Position numbers and translations under genes: made by a program
Shown here: positions 52,874 through 62,637 of the stretch, piece after piece
Layout: each line of letters opens with the position of its first letter
How positions within the stretch are numbered: the first letter of the stretch is position 1
The notes under the pieces: model-generated
What the model was told of the DNA's origin: nothing
Databases searched by the model: none
Seen by the model: only the letters and a program-made list of their open reading frames with translations
NCBI GenBank assembly: GCA_041690035.1
Contig: JBDNFC010000046.1
Span: 1 to 64,000, forward strand
DNA: 64,000 nt
Origin: CALSPH01 sp041690035
GTDB taxonomy: Bacteria; Bacteroidota; Bacteroidia; NS11-12g; UBA955
Reading direction: 5' to 3'

Positions 52874-53874
52874 TTTTGGTAAGCTGCAATAGCATTTGCA
52901 ATCATATCAATGCTTATGGGTTTCAGAACAAACTGATGCGCACCCGAAAAGACAATAATATTTATTTCGTTATTGCTGTTTTTTTTATCTTGATATAGAA
53001 AAGTTTCTATATCTACAATTGTTAGGTTACTCAACATTAATTTAGGAAAATATGCGGGTATAATTTTTTCTATTAACTCAAAAGCAAATGATTTTTTGAA
53101 ATATTCTTTTGAAATATATGATTCCATCCATAAACCCGCAGCTACACATAAGCCATGCAAAATTGGTTTACCTATTGCCAAAAAATGGCTTTCTAAAGCA
53201 TGGCCAATGCTGTGACCTGCATTTAGCATCAATCTATTATTATTTTCTAGTGGGTCATTCTTTACAATACTATATTTTATCATCGCCCATTGGTAAATAC
53301 TCTTGTTATCAATGTTTAAATCTTCTAAATTTATAAATTGCCCAGCAATAATGCTGTGTTTTATAATTTCACCTTTTGCGCTTATTATTTCAGTTTCTGG
53401 CAAAGTTTTTAAGAAAATAGCATCACTATATACACCTATTGGAGGGTAAAAACTTCCAACAACATTTTTATTATGCATAAAGTTTATAGCTGTTTTTCCA
53501 CCTATTGCTGCATCTACCATAGCGAGCAGGGTAGTGGGTATATTTATATATTTTATGCCTCTTTTGTAAATAGAAGCTGCAAAACCTGCAAGGTCTAAAA
53601 TAGTTCCACCGCCCAATGCGATAATCAAGGTTTTTCTATCCGCATTGATTTCTAAGAGACTTGAAATAATTTTATCGATATGATCCCAATTTTTTATATT
53701 TTCTCCTGCAATAAATGTAATAAAATGTTGTACTTTTATTTTTTTAATAATTGGCCAACAATATTTTTTTGTGTTTTCATCACAAATTAATACACATCTA
53801 CTTGCACTTGAAATTGCGATTACTTTTTCTAAATTAGAAACTAGGTCTTTACTAAATATTGGTTTTGGGTGCAT
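52867..53874 (-). CDS. aroB: 3-dehydroquinate synthase
   Basis: A 335-residue NAD- and metal-dependent enzyme making dehydroquinate from DAHP. GGGTILDLAGFAASIYKRGI and NIPTTLLAMVDAAIGGKTAINF are the NAD/substrate loops; ISAKGEIIKHSII and NAGHSIGHALESHF give Lys and metal-binding His residues. A few C-terminal helices are shorter than in E. coli AroB. It begins 4 bases after gpsA. Confidence 0.95.
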   Translation of the reverse strand: MHPKPIFSKDLVSNLEKVIAISSASRCVLICDENTKKYCWPIIKKIKVQHFITFIAGENIKNWDHIDKIISSLLEINADRKTLIIALGGGTILDLAGFAASIYKRGIKYINIPTTLLAMVDAAIGGKTAINFMHNKNVVGSFYPPIGVYSDAIFLKTLPETEIISAKGEIIKHSIIAGQFINLEDLNIDNKSIYQWAMIKYSIVKNDPLENNNRLMLNAGHSIGHALESHFLAIGKPILHGLCVAAGLWMESYISKEYFKKSFAFELIEKIIPAYFPKLMLSNLTIVDIETFLYQDKKNSNNEINIIVFSGAHQFVLKPISIDMIANAIAAYQKC

Positions 53875-53878
53875 TGGC

Positions 53879-54877
53879 TTAACTTAGCAGGGGTTCTAAT
53901 GCAGTAAATATTTTTTTAGGATTTTGTTGCTCGTAAATGATTTCGTACACAGCTTTTAAAATTGGCATGTTGCTGCCAATGCTCTCATTAATTTTATACA
54001 TCGTTTTGGTGCTAAAATATCCTTCTGCTATCATGTTCATTTCCATTTGAGCTGATTTAACAGTATATCCTTTTCCTATCATATTGCCGAATGTTCTGTT
54101 TCTACTAAATTGTGAGTAGGCAGTAACCAAGAGGTCTCCCAAATATGCATTTTCTTTCACATCTCTATACTGAGTGTGGCAGTCTACTAAAAATTGCTCC
54201 ATTTCGCTCAATGATTTAGATACCAAAACGGCTTGAAAATTATCTCCATAGCCCAGTCCATGGCAAATACCGCAAGCTATGGCATATACATTTTTTAACA
54301 CAGCTGCATATTCTACACCAAAAACATCTTCTGTTATCTTGGTTTTAATATACCTGCAAACTATTAAATCATTGAGCGTGTTTGCAAAATCATTATTTAC
54401 AGAAGCAACTGTTAAATAAGATAATTTTTCTAAAGCCACTTCCTCTGCATGGCAAGGGCCCGTTATCACTGCCAATTGATGCGCGCTAATGCCCCAATGA
54501 TTAATGAGGTATTGTCCTACTACTTCATATGTTTCTGGAATGATGCCTTTTATTGAGGTGGCAATATATTTGTTTTCAAAAGCATTTTTAGGCAGTATTG
54601 AAAGTTGTCCGCTTAAAAATGCTGCAGGAGTGGCCAAAATGATAATAGTGTTTTTTTGAATAATAGACAAAAGATCAGTGCTTGGTTTTACATTTTTATC
54701 AAAAGCAATGCTAGAAATATAGTTAGGATTATGGCCAAAGGCAAGAATGTGATCTACCGCTTCTTGATTTCTCATCCACCAATCTATGGTGATATCTGTT
54801 TTTTCAGAAAATATTTTTACTAAAGCAGTTGCCCAACTTCCGCCTCCAATAATTGCAATTGATTTTATTTGCATCAT
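53879..54877 (-). CDS. gpsA: Glycerol-3-phosphate dehydrogenase (NAD(P)+)
   Basis: About 332 residues. It reduces dihydroxyacetone phosphate to sn-glycerol 3-phosphate for phospholipid synthesis. Rossmann motif IAIIGGGSWATALVKIF, then WMRNQEAVDHI, ATSIKGI with the catalytic-site Lys, and EYAAVLKNVYAIACGICHGLGYGDNFQA with the second Lys. The frame can be read from 54886, but the -7 box at 54884-54891 overlaps that start; the tandem ATGs at 54877 and 54874 are better. First gene of the gpsA-aroB-aroA-aroC-TIGR02757 operon. Confidence 0.94.
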   Translation of the reverse strand: MMQIKSIAIIGGGSWATALVKIFSEKTDITIDWWMRNQEAVDHILAFGHNPNYISSIAFDKNVKPSTDLLSIIQKNTIIILATPAAFLSGQLSILPKNAFENKYIATSIKGIIPETYEVVGQYLINHWGISAHQLAVITGPCHAEEVALEKLSYLTVASVNNDFANTLNDLIVCRYIKTKITEDVFGVEYAAVLKNVYAIACGICHGLGYGDNFQAVLVSKSLSEMEQFLVDCHTQYRDVKENAYLGDLLVTAYSQFSRNRTFGNMIGKGYTVKSAQMEMNMIAEGYFSTKTMYKINESIGSNMPILKAVYEIIYEQQNPKKIFTALEPLLS

Positions 54878-54883
54878 AAAGCG

Positions 54884-54891
54884 CAAATATA
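54884..54891 (-). promoter_or_regulatory. -7 promoter box of the gpsA-aro operon
   Basis: On the minus strand TATATTTG (54891-54884) ends 6 bases before the ATG at 54877, giving a leaderless or nearly leaderless mRNA. Confidence 0.6.
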
Positions 54892-54966
54892 ATTTTTGTT
54901 TTGCTTAAACATACATGTTAGAGAATAAAAACTACTTAGATTGCATTAGAAACAATCGATAAGGCA

Positions 54967-55611
54967 TTATTTTAGCAATATTTGATAACCTATATTTAAT
55001 GTGAACGATGTAGGAATAGAAGTTGGCGCAACAGCGGTTTGATCACCCCATGTAAAATTTTCGGAGTTCAATTTGCCTTGAAAAAAAATCTTAGAACGAT
55101 TGCCTAATATCAATTGATAACCTGCACCAAAACCAAAATAAGGTCCAATTATAGCTTCCTCAATATTAAATCCGCCACCTGAACCTCCATAGTTTGCACC
55201 CAATCCAGGTTGATGGTATGTATAAGTCATAAATGCCAAACCACCTTCTCCTAAAAAATAAACCCCTGTTTCGTCTATACCTTTTGGATGAATATTATAC
55301 CCAATAAATATATTTGAAAAAGTTAGCTTTTCTTTTGTTACTCTATTATAATTTGGTGTGCCAGATGGTGCCGAAGAAATTGGTTCAAAAACATCAATAT
55401 ATTGCTTTTGAAAAGGTAAATAATAATTATAACTAATGCTTATCGGATGTTTCTTTTTAAATAAAAATGAGGAATTAATACCTAATCCATAAAGCCCAAT
55501 TCCATACCCTGTTATTCTTGTTGCGTTGAGCTGAGTGCCTAAAAAGGTTTGAGATTTTGCTTTAAACGTCATTGCAATGAAAGCAATAGCCAATATTGTT
55601 TTAATTTTCAT
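54967..55611 (-). CDS. Small outer-membrane beta-barrel protein
   Basis: A 214-residue protein with signal peptide (MKIKTILAIAFIAMTFKAKSQ). The mature part is Gly- and aromatic-rich with alternating strands (GYGIGLYGLGINSSFLF, ISISYNYYLPF, TFSNIFIGYNI, FGFGAGYQLILG, SFTLNIGYQILLK), typical of an 8-stranded barrel. No specific family or ligand can be given. It stands alone between the gpsA operon and icd. Confidence 0.7.
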   Translation of the reverse strand: MKIKTILAIAFIAMTFKAKSQTFLGTQLNATRITGYGIGLYGLGINSSFLFKKKHPISISYNYYLPFQKQYIDVFEPISSAPSGTPNYNRVTKEKLTFSNIFIGYNIHPKGIDETGVYFLGEGGLAFMTYTYHQPGLGANYGGSGGGFNIEEAIIGPYFGFGAGYQLILGNRSKIFFQGKLNSENFTWGDQTAVAPTSIPTSFTLNIGYQILLK

Positions 55612-55697
55612 CTATTAGATTTGTTTTTAATAATATTTAAATCAAGAAAATATATTTTTTTAAACTTTCAAGTAAAAATTATCCACAATTTTTCCAA

Positions 55698-55705
55698 CAA
55701 ACTTA
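55698..55705 (-). promoter_or_regulatory. Candidate -7 box for the beta-barrel gene
   Basis: On the minus strand TAAGTTTG (55705-55698) fits TAnnTTTG, with a TTG 14 bp further upstream, which is closer than usual. It would give a leader of about 80 bases before the ATG at 55611. Confidence 0.4.
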
Positions 55706-55725
55706 TCTAAAATTTAAATCAAATA

Positions 55726-57180
55726 TTATTGTCCTTGAGCTAAACTAAAAGCTATTTTACCATCAAATTTTACTAGATTTTCAGTTTTTATGATGTCAAA
55801 TCCAGCATCTGTAAGTTGTTTTGATAGTTCTAAAACATCGTTATAAGTTACTGCTTTGTCCATTGCTGGGCTTGTAAATCTGCACCGCCAGTGGTCTGTA
55901 CAAAATGTTTCTGCATTCCCTTTTGGATAAACTTTTACTCCTCTATTGGTAACTACAATAAGTTCTAAATTTCCTTCTTTAAAATTGATTAGTTTTTTGC
56001 CAAGTGTTTCAGCATTTTTATTATCATCAGCCCAATGTAAGAAAATATCTACTCCTACAAGGGTTTTTTCTGCTTTCACAGTGTCTTTTATCTTGATATG
56101 AATTTTTTTGGTAGATTCTTTATTATAATCCACAGATTTCAAGGTGTTTGGCCTTTGTCCTAATCTTGCTATCACTGCGTCTGCAAAACCTTGTGTACCC
56201 ACTTTTTCTTTTGTTAATCCCTCTGTATATAAATCACCAGTATGTATGCCATCTTCTAGTGTTTTAAGCCAAGCATTATGGATGTTTTCTGCCACTTCGG
56301 GCTGACCAATATAAACCAACATTTCAATAGCACCCAATATTAAACCAGATGGGTTTGCAATTCCTTTACCTGTAATATCGGGAGCAGAGCCATGTATTGC
56401 TTCAAACATTGCAAAATTATCGCCAATATTACTAGATCCTCCTAAACCCACAGAACCAGTTATTTGAGCAGCAATATCAGATAAAATGTCCCCATAAAGA
56501 TTTGGTAATAAGATTACGTCAAATCTTTCTGGTGTGTCAGCTAATCTTGCAGCACCTATATCTACTATATAATAATCAGTTTTTATATCGGGATATTCAG
56601 TAGCCACCTCATTAAAAACATGGTGAAATAAGCCGTCAGTTAGTTTCATGATATTGTCTTTTACCATTATTGTAATACGTTTTCTGCCATAAGCCCTTGC
56701 ATATTCAAATGCAAATCGGGCAATTTTTTCTGAACCTGGCCTTGTAATTAGTTTCAAACATTGGGTTACCTCATCTGTTTGTTGATGCTCGATACCCGCG
56801 TATGTGTCTTCTTCGTTTTCTCTAACAATGACCAAATCCATAATGGGGTGTTTGGTTTTGACAAATGGGTGATAGCTTATGCAAGGACGTGTATTCGCAA
56901 ATAATCCCAAAGTTTTTCTTATGGTAACATTCAAACTTTTATATCCTCCACCTGATGGTGTGGTTATTGGTGATTTTAAAAAAACTTTCGTCCTGTTTAA
57001 TGATTCCCAAGCTTCCGGCTTTATCCCACTTGTATATCCAGCAAGATAATTTTTTTCTCCTATTTCTATCGTTTCAATATCAAGTTGGGCGTTGGCTGCA
57101 GCCATAATGCTGAGGGTAGCTTCCATTATTTCTGGTCCTATTCCATCGCCATGTGCTACAGTTATTGGTGTTTTGGTCAT
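55726..57180 (-). CDS. icd: Isocitrate dehydrogenase (NADP+), Thermus-like long form
   Basis: About 484 residues from the ATG at 57180. It oxidises isocitrate to 2-oxoglutarate in the citric acid cycle. TPITVAHGDGIGPEIM, the substrate loop TTPSGGGYKSLNVTIRK, RENEEDTYAGIEH and the metal-binding region DIGAARLADTPERFDVILLPNLYGDILSDI are typical. A 140-residue C-terminal extension (IKDTVKAEKTLVGVDIFLHW ... LSLAQGQ) is as in the Thermus enzyme. The open frame reaches 57270 but would span its own promoter at 57201-57230. Confidence 0.93.
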   Translation of the reverse strand: MTKTPITVAHGDGIGPEIMEATLSIMAAANAQLDIETIEIGEKNYLAGYTSGIKPEAWESLNRTKVFLKSPITTPSGGGYKSLNVTIRKTLGLFANTRPCISYHPFVKTKHPIMDLVIVRENEEDTYAGIEHQQTDEVTQCLKLITRPGSEKIARFAFEYARAYGRKRITIMVKDNIMKLTDGLFHHVFNEVATEYPDIKTDYYIVDIGAARLADTPERFDVILLPNLYGDILSDIAAQITGSVGLGGSSNIGDNFAMFEAIHGSAPDITGKGIANPSGLILGAIEMLVYIGQPEVAENIHNAWLKTLEDGIHTGDLYTEGLTKEKVGTQGFADAVIARLGQRPNTLKSVDYNKESTKKIHIKIKDTVKAEKTLVGVDIFLHWADDNKNAETLGKKLINFKEGNLELIVVTNRGVKVYPKGNAETFCTDHWRCRFTSPAMDKAVTYNDVLELSKQLTDAGFDIIKTENLVKFDGKIAFSLAQGQ

Positions 57181-57200
57181 ATTCGTATTTTTTTGTGGTG

Positions 57201-57230
57201 CAAAAATAAGCATATTGTGCGCTTTTACAA
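57201..57230 (-). promoter_or_regulatory. Promoter of icd
   Basis: On the minus strand TTG at 57230-57228, 19 bp spacer, TATTTTTG at 57208-57201; the ATG at 57180 is 20 bases downstream. Confidence 0.75.
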
Positions 57231-57375
57231 GGCATTTTTTAGATGTATTTGGCACAAATTTAGTCAACATTAGGTTTATTAGACTGCTATTCGCTTAGTA
57301 TTAATTGGTTTTTTATGCGCAATGAAAAATTACTATTAGGCGTAGAATTTAAATAATAGTTAGCCAAGGCTATGT

Positions 57376-57927
57376 CTATTTTAGCTTTGTGTCTGACTGG
57401 CTAAAGAGCAATGTGAGCAATGCTTCAAAAGAAAAGTATGCTTTATTGGGGTATTTTGTTACCACAATGCGCATATTAATATATTGCTCTAAGTGGTTTG
57501 CAACCATTTCTAAAGAAATATTGCCAAAGGTGGTTTCTGGGTTTTTTAAAATGGCTGCATTTAGTTTGGGCTTTAAGTAATGCCTCTCTGTGAATAGCTT
57601 TACACCTCCATCTAAATGTGCTGTTTTTATGTCCGAAACATAATTGTAATATCCTTGATTTACAATGATTGTTCTCCAAAAATCAATGATGTTTCTAAAA
57701 TCTAAAGTACCTGCTGTATTGCGCCATAAAAACGCTTCATAGCCTTGCCCTTTTTCAAAAATACCCTCTTCAGATTGATTCTGGATTAAAAAATTTTCAT
57801 AAATGTGTTTAAGTTCGGCAATGTTATTTTTTGCTTCTTCTACCATCCACATTTGATAGGCATCTTTGAATTCAAAGTTTCTAATAAGTATTTTTGTGTT
57901 AATATTCAATGGGTTTATGTATAACAA
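57376..57927 (-). CDS. Hypothetical protein
   Basis: A 183-residue soluble protein, mostly helical, with no signal peptide or membrane segment. Segments such as MVEEAKNNIAELKHIYENFL, FRNIIDFWRTIIVNQGYYNYV and LEMVANHLEQYINMRIVV suggest a helical bundle. I do not recognise a family. The longest frame starts with a TTG at 57927; the first ATG is only at about residue 26 (MWMVEEAK), so the true start is unsure. It lies alone, between icd and the divergent lepA. Confidence 0.55.
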   Translation of the reverse strand: MLYINPLNINTKILIRNFEFKDAYQMWMVEEAKNNIAELKHIYENFLIQNQSEEGIFEKGQGYEAFLWRNTAGTLDFRNIIDFWRTIIVNQGYYNYVSDIKTAHLDGGVKLFTERHYLKPKLNAAILKNPETTFGNISLEMVANHLEQYINMRIVVTKYPNKAYFSFEALLTLLFSQSDTKLK

Positions 57928-58001
57928 AAACGAAAATCATTTGGTTTTATTTCATAATTAAAAAAATATTGAATCTATTGCATCTTTTTTTGATAAATAA
58001 A

Positions 58002-58034
58002 TTGCACTATTAATCCATTTAGCAAGTATCTTTG
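58002..58034 (+). promoter_or_regulatory. Promoter of lepA
   Basis: TTG at 58002-58004, 22 bp spacer, TATCTTTG at 58027-58034; the ATG at 58043 follows after 8 bases. Confidence 0.7.
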
Positions 58035-58042
58035 CCCCATTC

Positions 58043-59830
58043 ATGAATCATTTTCGTAATTTTTGTATTATTGCTCATATAGATCACGGCAAAAGCACCT
58101 TGGCGGACCGTTTATTAGAAACTACTCAAACTATTAATGCAAGGCAGATGCAAAATCAGCTTTTGGATAATATGGACTTAGAACGGGAGCGAGGCATTAC
58201 TATTAAAAGTCATGCAATACAAATGAATCATATTCATGAAGGGAAAAAGTATGTTTTAAATTTAATAGATACTCCAGGCCATGTTGATTTTAGTTATGAA
58301 GTTTCGCGTTCTATTGCAGCTTGCGAAGGGGCATTGCTTATTGTAGATGCTGCACAGGGCATACAAGCACAAACAATTAGTAATTTATATTTAGCTATAG
58401 ATCATGGACTTACGATTATCCCGATATTGAATAAGATGGATTTGCCGGGGGCAATGCCAGAGGAGGTAAAGGATCAAATAGTAGATTTAATTGGCTGCGA
58501 TAGAGATGAAATTATACACGCTAGTGGTAAAACAGGTTTAGGAATTCCAGATATTTTAGAAGCTATCATAAACCGTATACCTCATCCTATTGGTGATGAA
58601 AATAAGCCTTTAAAAGCACTTATTTTTGATTCAGTTTATAACTCGTATCGAGGTATTATCGCCTATTTTAAGGTGTTGGATGGTGTGATGACAAAGGGGC
58701 AGAACATAAAATTTATGAACACTGAAATGGATTATTATGCAGAAGAGGTGGGCGTATTAAAATTAGAGAATGAGCCTCGCCAAGAGGTGAGGGCAGGCGA
58801 TGTGGGTTATATTGTGAGTGCAATAAAAAATGCTAAAGAGGTAAAAGTAGGCGATACCATCACCTCACTAGTCAATCCTACACTTGAGCCAATAAAGGGG
58901 TTTGAAGATGTTAAGCCAATGGTGTTTGCAGGCATTTATCCTGTAGATACCGAGGATTATGAAGAATTGCGCGATAGTATGTTTAAACTTCAATTAAATG
59001 ATGCAAGTTTGGTTTTTGAACCAGAAAGTTCTGCTGCTTTAGGTTTTGGTTTTAGGTGTGGTTTTTTGGGTATGTTGCACATGGAAATTATTCAAGAACG
59101 TTTAGAGCGTGAGTATGGTATGACGGTAATTACTACTGTGCCCAATGTAAGCTATATTGCTTATACCACTAAAAACGAAATTATTAAAGTAAATAACCCT
59201 ACAGATTTGCCACCACCTGACAAAATACAAATGGTGGAAGAGCCTTATATTAGAGCCAATATTATTACTGCGGCAGAATTTGTAGGGCCTATCATCAGTT
59301 TGTGTATGGAAAAACGAGGACAAATTGTTAATCAGGTATATTTAACCACAAGCAGGGTAGAGCTGGTTTTTGAAATGCCTTTGGCAGAGGTTGTTTTTGA
59401 TTTTTATGATAAATTAAAGTCTAATTCGAAAGGGTATGCGTCTTTTGATTATCATCAGATTGGCTATAAAGAAAGCCATTTAGTAAAAATGGATATTGTA
59501 CTTAATAAAGAGCCAATAGATGCCCTCTCTGCAATAATCCACAGAGATAGGGCGTATGATTTGGGAAAAAAAATATGTATAAAATTAAAAGAATTGATTC
59601 CAAAACAGCAGTTTGAAATAGCCATACAAGCTGCAATAGGAGCGAAAGTAATCGCTAGGGAAACAATATCTGCCATGCGCAAAGATGTAACAGCAAAATG
59701 TTATGGAGGTGATATTTCTAGAAAAAGAAAATTGTTAGAAAAACAAAAAGAAGGAAAGAAAAGAATGAAGCAATTAGGCTCTGTAGAGGTGCCTCAATCT
59801 GCATTTATGGCGGTGCTAAAACTAGATTAG
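58043..59830 (+). CDS. lepA: Elongation factor 4 (LepA)
   Basis: A 595-residue translational GTPase that acts on stalled or initiating ribosomes. G1 AHIDHGKSTLADR, switch I RERGITIKS, G3 DTPGHVDFSYEV, G4 NKMDLPGA and the LepA-specific C-terminal domain (SFDYHQIGYKESHLVKMDI ... CYGGDISRKRKLLEKQKEGKKRMK) are all intact. Length is normal. The transporter gene starts 2 bases after its stop. Confidence 0.97.
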   Translation: MNHFRNFCIIAHIDHGKSTLADRLLETTQTINARQMQNQLLDNMDLERERGITIKSHAIQMNHIHEGKKYVLNLIDTPGHVDFSYEVSRSIAACEGALLIVDAAQGIQAQTISNLYLAIDHGLTIIPILNKMDLPGAMPEEVKDQIVDLIGCDRDEIIHASGKTGLGIPDILEAIINRIPHPIGDENKPLKALIFDSVYNSYRGIIAYFKVLDGVMTKGQNIKFMNTEMDYYAEEVGVLKLENEPRQEVRAGDVGYIVSAIKNAKEVKVGDTITSLVNPTLEPIKGFEDVKPMVFAGIYPVDTEDYEELRDSMFKLQLNDASLVFEPESSAALGFGFRCGFLGMLHMEIIQERLEREYGMTVITTVPNVSYIAYTTKNEIIKVNNPTDLPPPDKIQMVEEPYIRANIITAAEFVGPIISLCMEKRGQIVNQVYLTTSRVELVFEMPLAEVVFDFYDKLKSNSKGYASFDYHQIGYKESHLVKMDIVLNKEPIDALSAIIHRDRAYDLGKKICIKLKELIPKQQFEIAIQAAIGAKVIARETISAMRKDVTAKCYGGDISRKRKLLEKQKEGKKRMKQLGSVEVPQSAFMAVLKLD

Positions 59831-59832
59831 CA

Positions 59833-61038
59833 TTGCACTATTTAAAAAAATTATTTACGAAGTCTTTTTCTCGTCCATTTTGGATAATGTGTTTAGGAAG
59901 TGTTCTGTTTTGCGCAAGTTTTCAGATGGTAATTCCTGTAATGCCTAGTTTTATTGAAAAACTGGGTGGTGGTGCGTACAAAGGGTATCATATTGCCCTA
60001 TTTGCAATCATGGCACTTATTAGCCGCCCATTTAGTGGTATCCTAACTGATAGAATTGGTAGGGTTCCGGTGATGGTATTTGGTGCTTTGGTTTGTTTTT
60101 TTGTAGGCTTTGGATATTTGTTTGTAAGCAGTGTGGCAGGTATTTTATTGCTTCGTTTTTTGCATGGCATGTCCACAGGATTTACCCCCACAGGCAATAC
60201 CGCTTATGTAGCAGATCTTGCTCCTATAGATAAACGCGGTTTAGGCATGGGTATTCAAGGCATGAGTAATAACATAGGCATGGCTATTGGGCCGTTTATA
60301 GGCGGTTGGTTATTTAATAAATTTGGATTTAATGCGGTATTTGGTTCTTCTATCATTTTGGCTATAATGGCTATTGCCACTTTTAAAAGTTTGCCAGAAA
60401 CTGCTCCAAATCCTCAAAAATTTAGTCCTAAATTGTTAAAAATACGCATGTCAGATTTCTATGAGCCAATGGTATATGGCCCTTTTTTAATATGTTTTGC
60501 ACTCAGTTTTGGTTTTGGTTCATTTTTAACAATTGCACCAGATCATAGCAAATTATTAGGGATAGAAAATTTAGGATTGGCATTTAGTGTGCTTACTATT
60601 TCTTCTGTGCTTTCGCGGTTTTTAATTGCTAAATTGTCTGATGTTTATGGCAGGGTTTGGGTATTTAGAGTGGCTTTAGCAGCCATGAGTATAATTTTGT
60701 ATTTTATAGCTAATGTTAGCAGTCCACCATTGATGTTAGGGCTAGTTGCTATTTGGGGTTTTTGTCAAGGTGCATCTTCGCCTACTGTTTTTGCTTGGAC
60801 CACAGATATTGCTGAGCCAGAAAAAAAAGGCAGAGCTTATGCAACAGTTTTTATTGGTTTAGAATTGGGTATAATTCTTGGGGGTTATGTTACAGGTTTT
60901 ATTTATAATAATAACAGCATCAATATCCCCATGGTTTATTATGCTAATGCACTCGTTTTGGGCGCTGCTGCTTCTTTTGTTTGGTTAATTAAAAGAGATG
61001 TTTTGCCCCAAAATGCATTAACTAGGGAATATCAGTGA
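59833..61038 (+). CDS. MFS transporter
   Basis: A 401-residue integral membrane protein with about twelve hydrophobic helices. Motif A after helix 2 reads RPFSGILTDRIGRVPVMV; further family parts are RFLHGMSTGFTPTGNTAYVADLAP and GMSNNIGMAIGPFIGGWL, with a weaker second motif A (SRFLIAKLSDVYGRVWV). Probably an efflux carrier; substrate unknown. The only reasonable start is TTG 59833, two bases after the lepA stop, which suggests transcription with lepA. Confidence 0.88.
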   Translation: MHYLKKLFTKSFSRPFWIMCLGSVLFCASFQMVIPVMPSFIEKLGGGAYKGYHIALFAIMALISRPFSGILTDRIGRVPVMVFGALVCFFVGFGYLFVSSVAGILLLRFLHGMSTGFTPTGNTAYVADLAPIDKRGLGMGIQGMSNNIGMAIGPFIGGWLFNKFGFNAVFGSSIILAIMAIATFKSLPETAPNPQKFSPKLLKIRMSDFYEPMVYGPFLICFALSFGFGSFLTIAPDHSKLLGIENLGLAFSVLTISSVLSRFLIAKLSDVYGRVWVFRVALAAMSIILYFIANVSSPPLMLGLVAIWGFCQGASSPTVFAWTTDIAEPEKKGRAYATVFIGLELGIILGGYVTGFIYNNNSINIPMVYYANALVLGAAASFVWLIKRDVLPQNALTREYQ

Positions 61039-61154
61039 AAAATTACTTGCAGAATTATCAGCATTATTGTTTATTTGAAAAAATAATTTGAAATAATAAA
61101 AAAATCAAAAATAATGGTTTTCAACAAACTTAAATATTGCAATAAGAAAAATAA

Positions 61155-62156
61155 ATGAATCCATGTCCGTCAAATAAAACGCTTATCCTTTCGCTTACCT
61201 CCCTTTGGGCGCTGGTAGAGAGTGGTTTGGGAGGTATGATGCATGCCATGCATTTGCCTTTTACTGGTATTTTTATTGGTGGATTTGCTGTGTTAATTAT
61301 TGCCATCATTGCACAATATAGCAATAATCCAATGCAAGATTTGCTCAAATGCACACTTATTGTCTTGATTATAAAAGCTGTAGTAAGCCCTTACTCCCCA
61401 CCAACATCATACTTGGCAGTCGGTTTTCAGGGTGTTTTAGGCGCATTTATATTTCAAAATAAAACAGCCTACAAGTGGGCGGTTATTCCATTTGCGGTAT
61501 TATGTATGGCAGAGTCTGCTGCACAAAAATTATTGGTGCTGTTGTTGTTTTTTGGAAAATCTTTTTTTGAGGCAATTGACATTTTTATTCATTCTGCAGC
61601 ACAATCTTTTGGGTTTACAAGCGCATTTTCTTATAGCAATTACATTGTACTTATCTATTGTTTAATCTATCTGTTTTGGGGTGTTTTACTAGGTATTTGG
61701 ATATTGAAAATCCCTAAGCAAATAGCGCATAGAAAAAATTGGTATAATGATATTACTACCAATGAAGCTAATATAAAAATAAGTAACCCAAAACAAAATA
61801 AATGGGCAGTTTTTGGCCTAATTGTTGCCATTATTGTGCTTGCCATAAGTTATAATACCGATATTCAATCGGGTTTAGCAAAGGGCTTGCATTTAATTAT
61901 AAGGGCAGCATTAATTTTATGTATTTGGTTAATTATAATTTTGCCATTGTGGCAAAGTAAGATGCGACATTGGCTATCAAACCAAAAGTTTAATAACAGA
62001 GCAGATGTTTTGCTTGTCCATCAAGAACTAGATTTAATTAAAAAATTTGCCAAACCCTTATATGATAGAATAAGAGTAAAATATAAGCGAATAAGGTTAA
62101 TTAAAGAGTTTGTTTTGGGCTTATTAGTAATTAGTATTTACAGAAAATATGAATAA
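61155..62156 (+). CDS. Polytopic membrane protein heading a molybdenum-cofactor accessory operon
   Basis: A 333-residue protein with about seven membrane helices. The N-terminal part has small-residue-rich helices and a HAMHLPFTGIFIGGFAVLIIAI segment, then KAVVSPYSPPTSYLAVGFQGVLGAFIF, a pattern somewhat like S-components of ECF or CbiM-like transporters. A cytoplasmic loop and two C-terminal helices follow, ending in a basic tail. I do not recognise a named family. The stop overlaps the NTPase start by 8 bases, and mobA and fdhD follow, so a role in molybdenum or tungsten handling or formate dehydrogenase assembly is plausible inference. Confidence 0.65.
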   Translation: MNPCPSNKTLILSLTSLWALVESGLGGMMHAMHLPFTGIFIGGFAVLIIAIIAQYSNNPMQDLLKCTLIVLIIKAVVSPYSPPTSYLAVGFQGVLGAFIFQNKTAYKWAVIPFAVLCMAESAAQKLLVLLLFFGKSFFEAIDIFIHSAAQSFGFTSAFSYSNYIVLIYCLIYLFWGVLLGIWILKIPKQIAHRKNWYNDITTNEANIKISNPKQNKWAVFGLIVAIIVLAISYNTDIQSGLAKGLHLIIRAALILCIWLIIILPLWQSKMRHWLSNQKFNNRADVLLVHQELDLIKKFAKPLYDRIRVKYKRIRLIKEFVLGLLVISIYRKYE

Positions 62157-62637
62157 AAACTTTAAGATATTGACTGGTCCTGTCCAATCTGGTAAAAGCG
62201 CTGCGCTATTTAATTGGTGCTTGAGCAAAAAAAATATTGCTGGTTTTTTAAATATTGATAAGAGAGGTTTAAGGTATTTATACGATATTTCAAAACAGGA
62301 TTTTCATGCTTTTCAAATTGCAGAAAGGGCAAATGTAAAAGACATCGCTGTGGGTAAGTATATATTTGCATGGCAAGGTTTTGAAAATGCTAAAAAGATA
62401 GTTGATGACACATTGCCTATTAATTTAGATTGGATAATCATAGATGAAATTGGGAAATTAGAAATGCATGATCAAGGTTTTGAGCCTGAATTATCCAATT
62501 GGATCAAAACATGGAGCGCAAAACAACAAAAAACTATCTTAGTAGTAAGGGATTCTCTCTTAGAATCCGTAATTTTAAAATACCATTTGCAAGGATGTGA
62601 AATATTAAACATAAATCAAATCTATGAGTTGGGGTAA
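62149..62637 (+). CDS. P-loop nucleotide-binding protein (THEP1/NTPase_1-like)
   Basis: A 162-residue P-loop protein: Walker A LTGPVQSGKSAAL, and Walker B in WIIIDEIGKLEMHDQGFEPEL, which is the D-E-I-G-K-x-E signature of the THEP1/NTPase_1 group. In Bacteroidota and other bacteria such proteins occur with molybdopterin genes, sometimes as MobB-like partners; here it sits between the membrane protein and mobA and overlaps both (8 and 14 bases). Its substrate is unknown. Confidence 0.75.
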   Translation: MNKNFKILTGPVQSGKSAALFNWCLSKKNIAGFLNIDKRGLRYLYDISKQDFHAFQIAERANVKDIAVGKYIFAWQGFENAKKIVDDTLPINLDWIIIDEIGKLEMHDQGFEPELSNWIKTWSAKQQKTILVVRDSLLESVILKYHLQGCEILNINQIYELG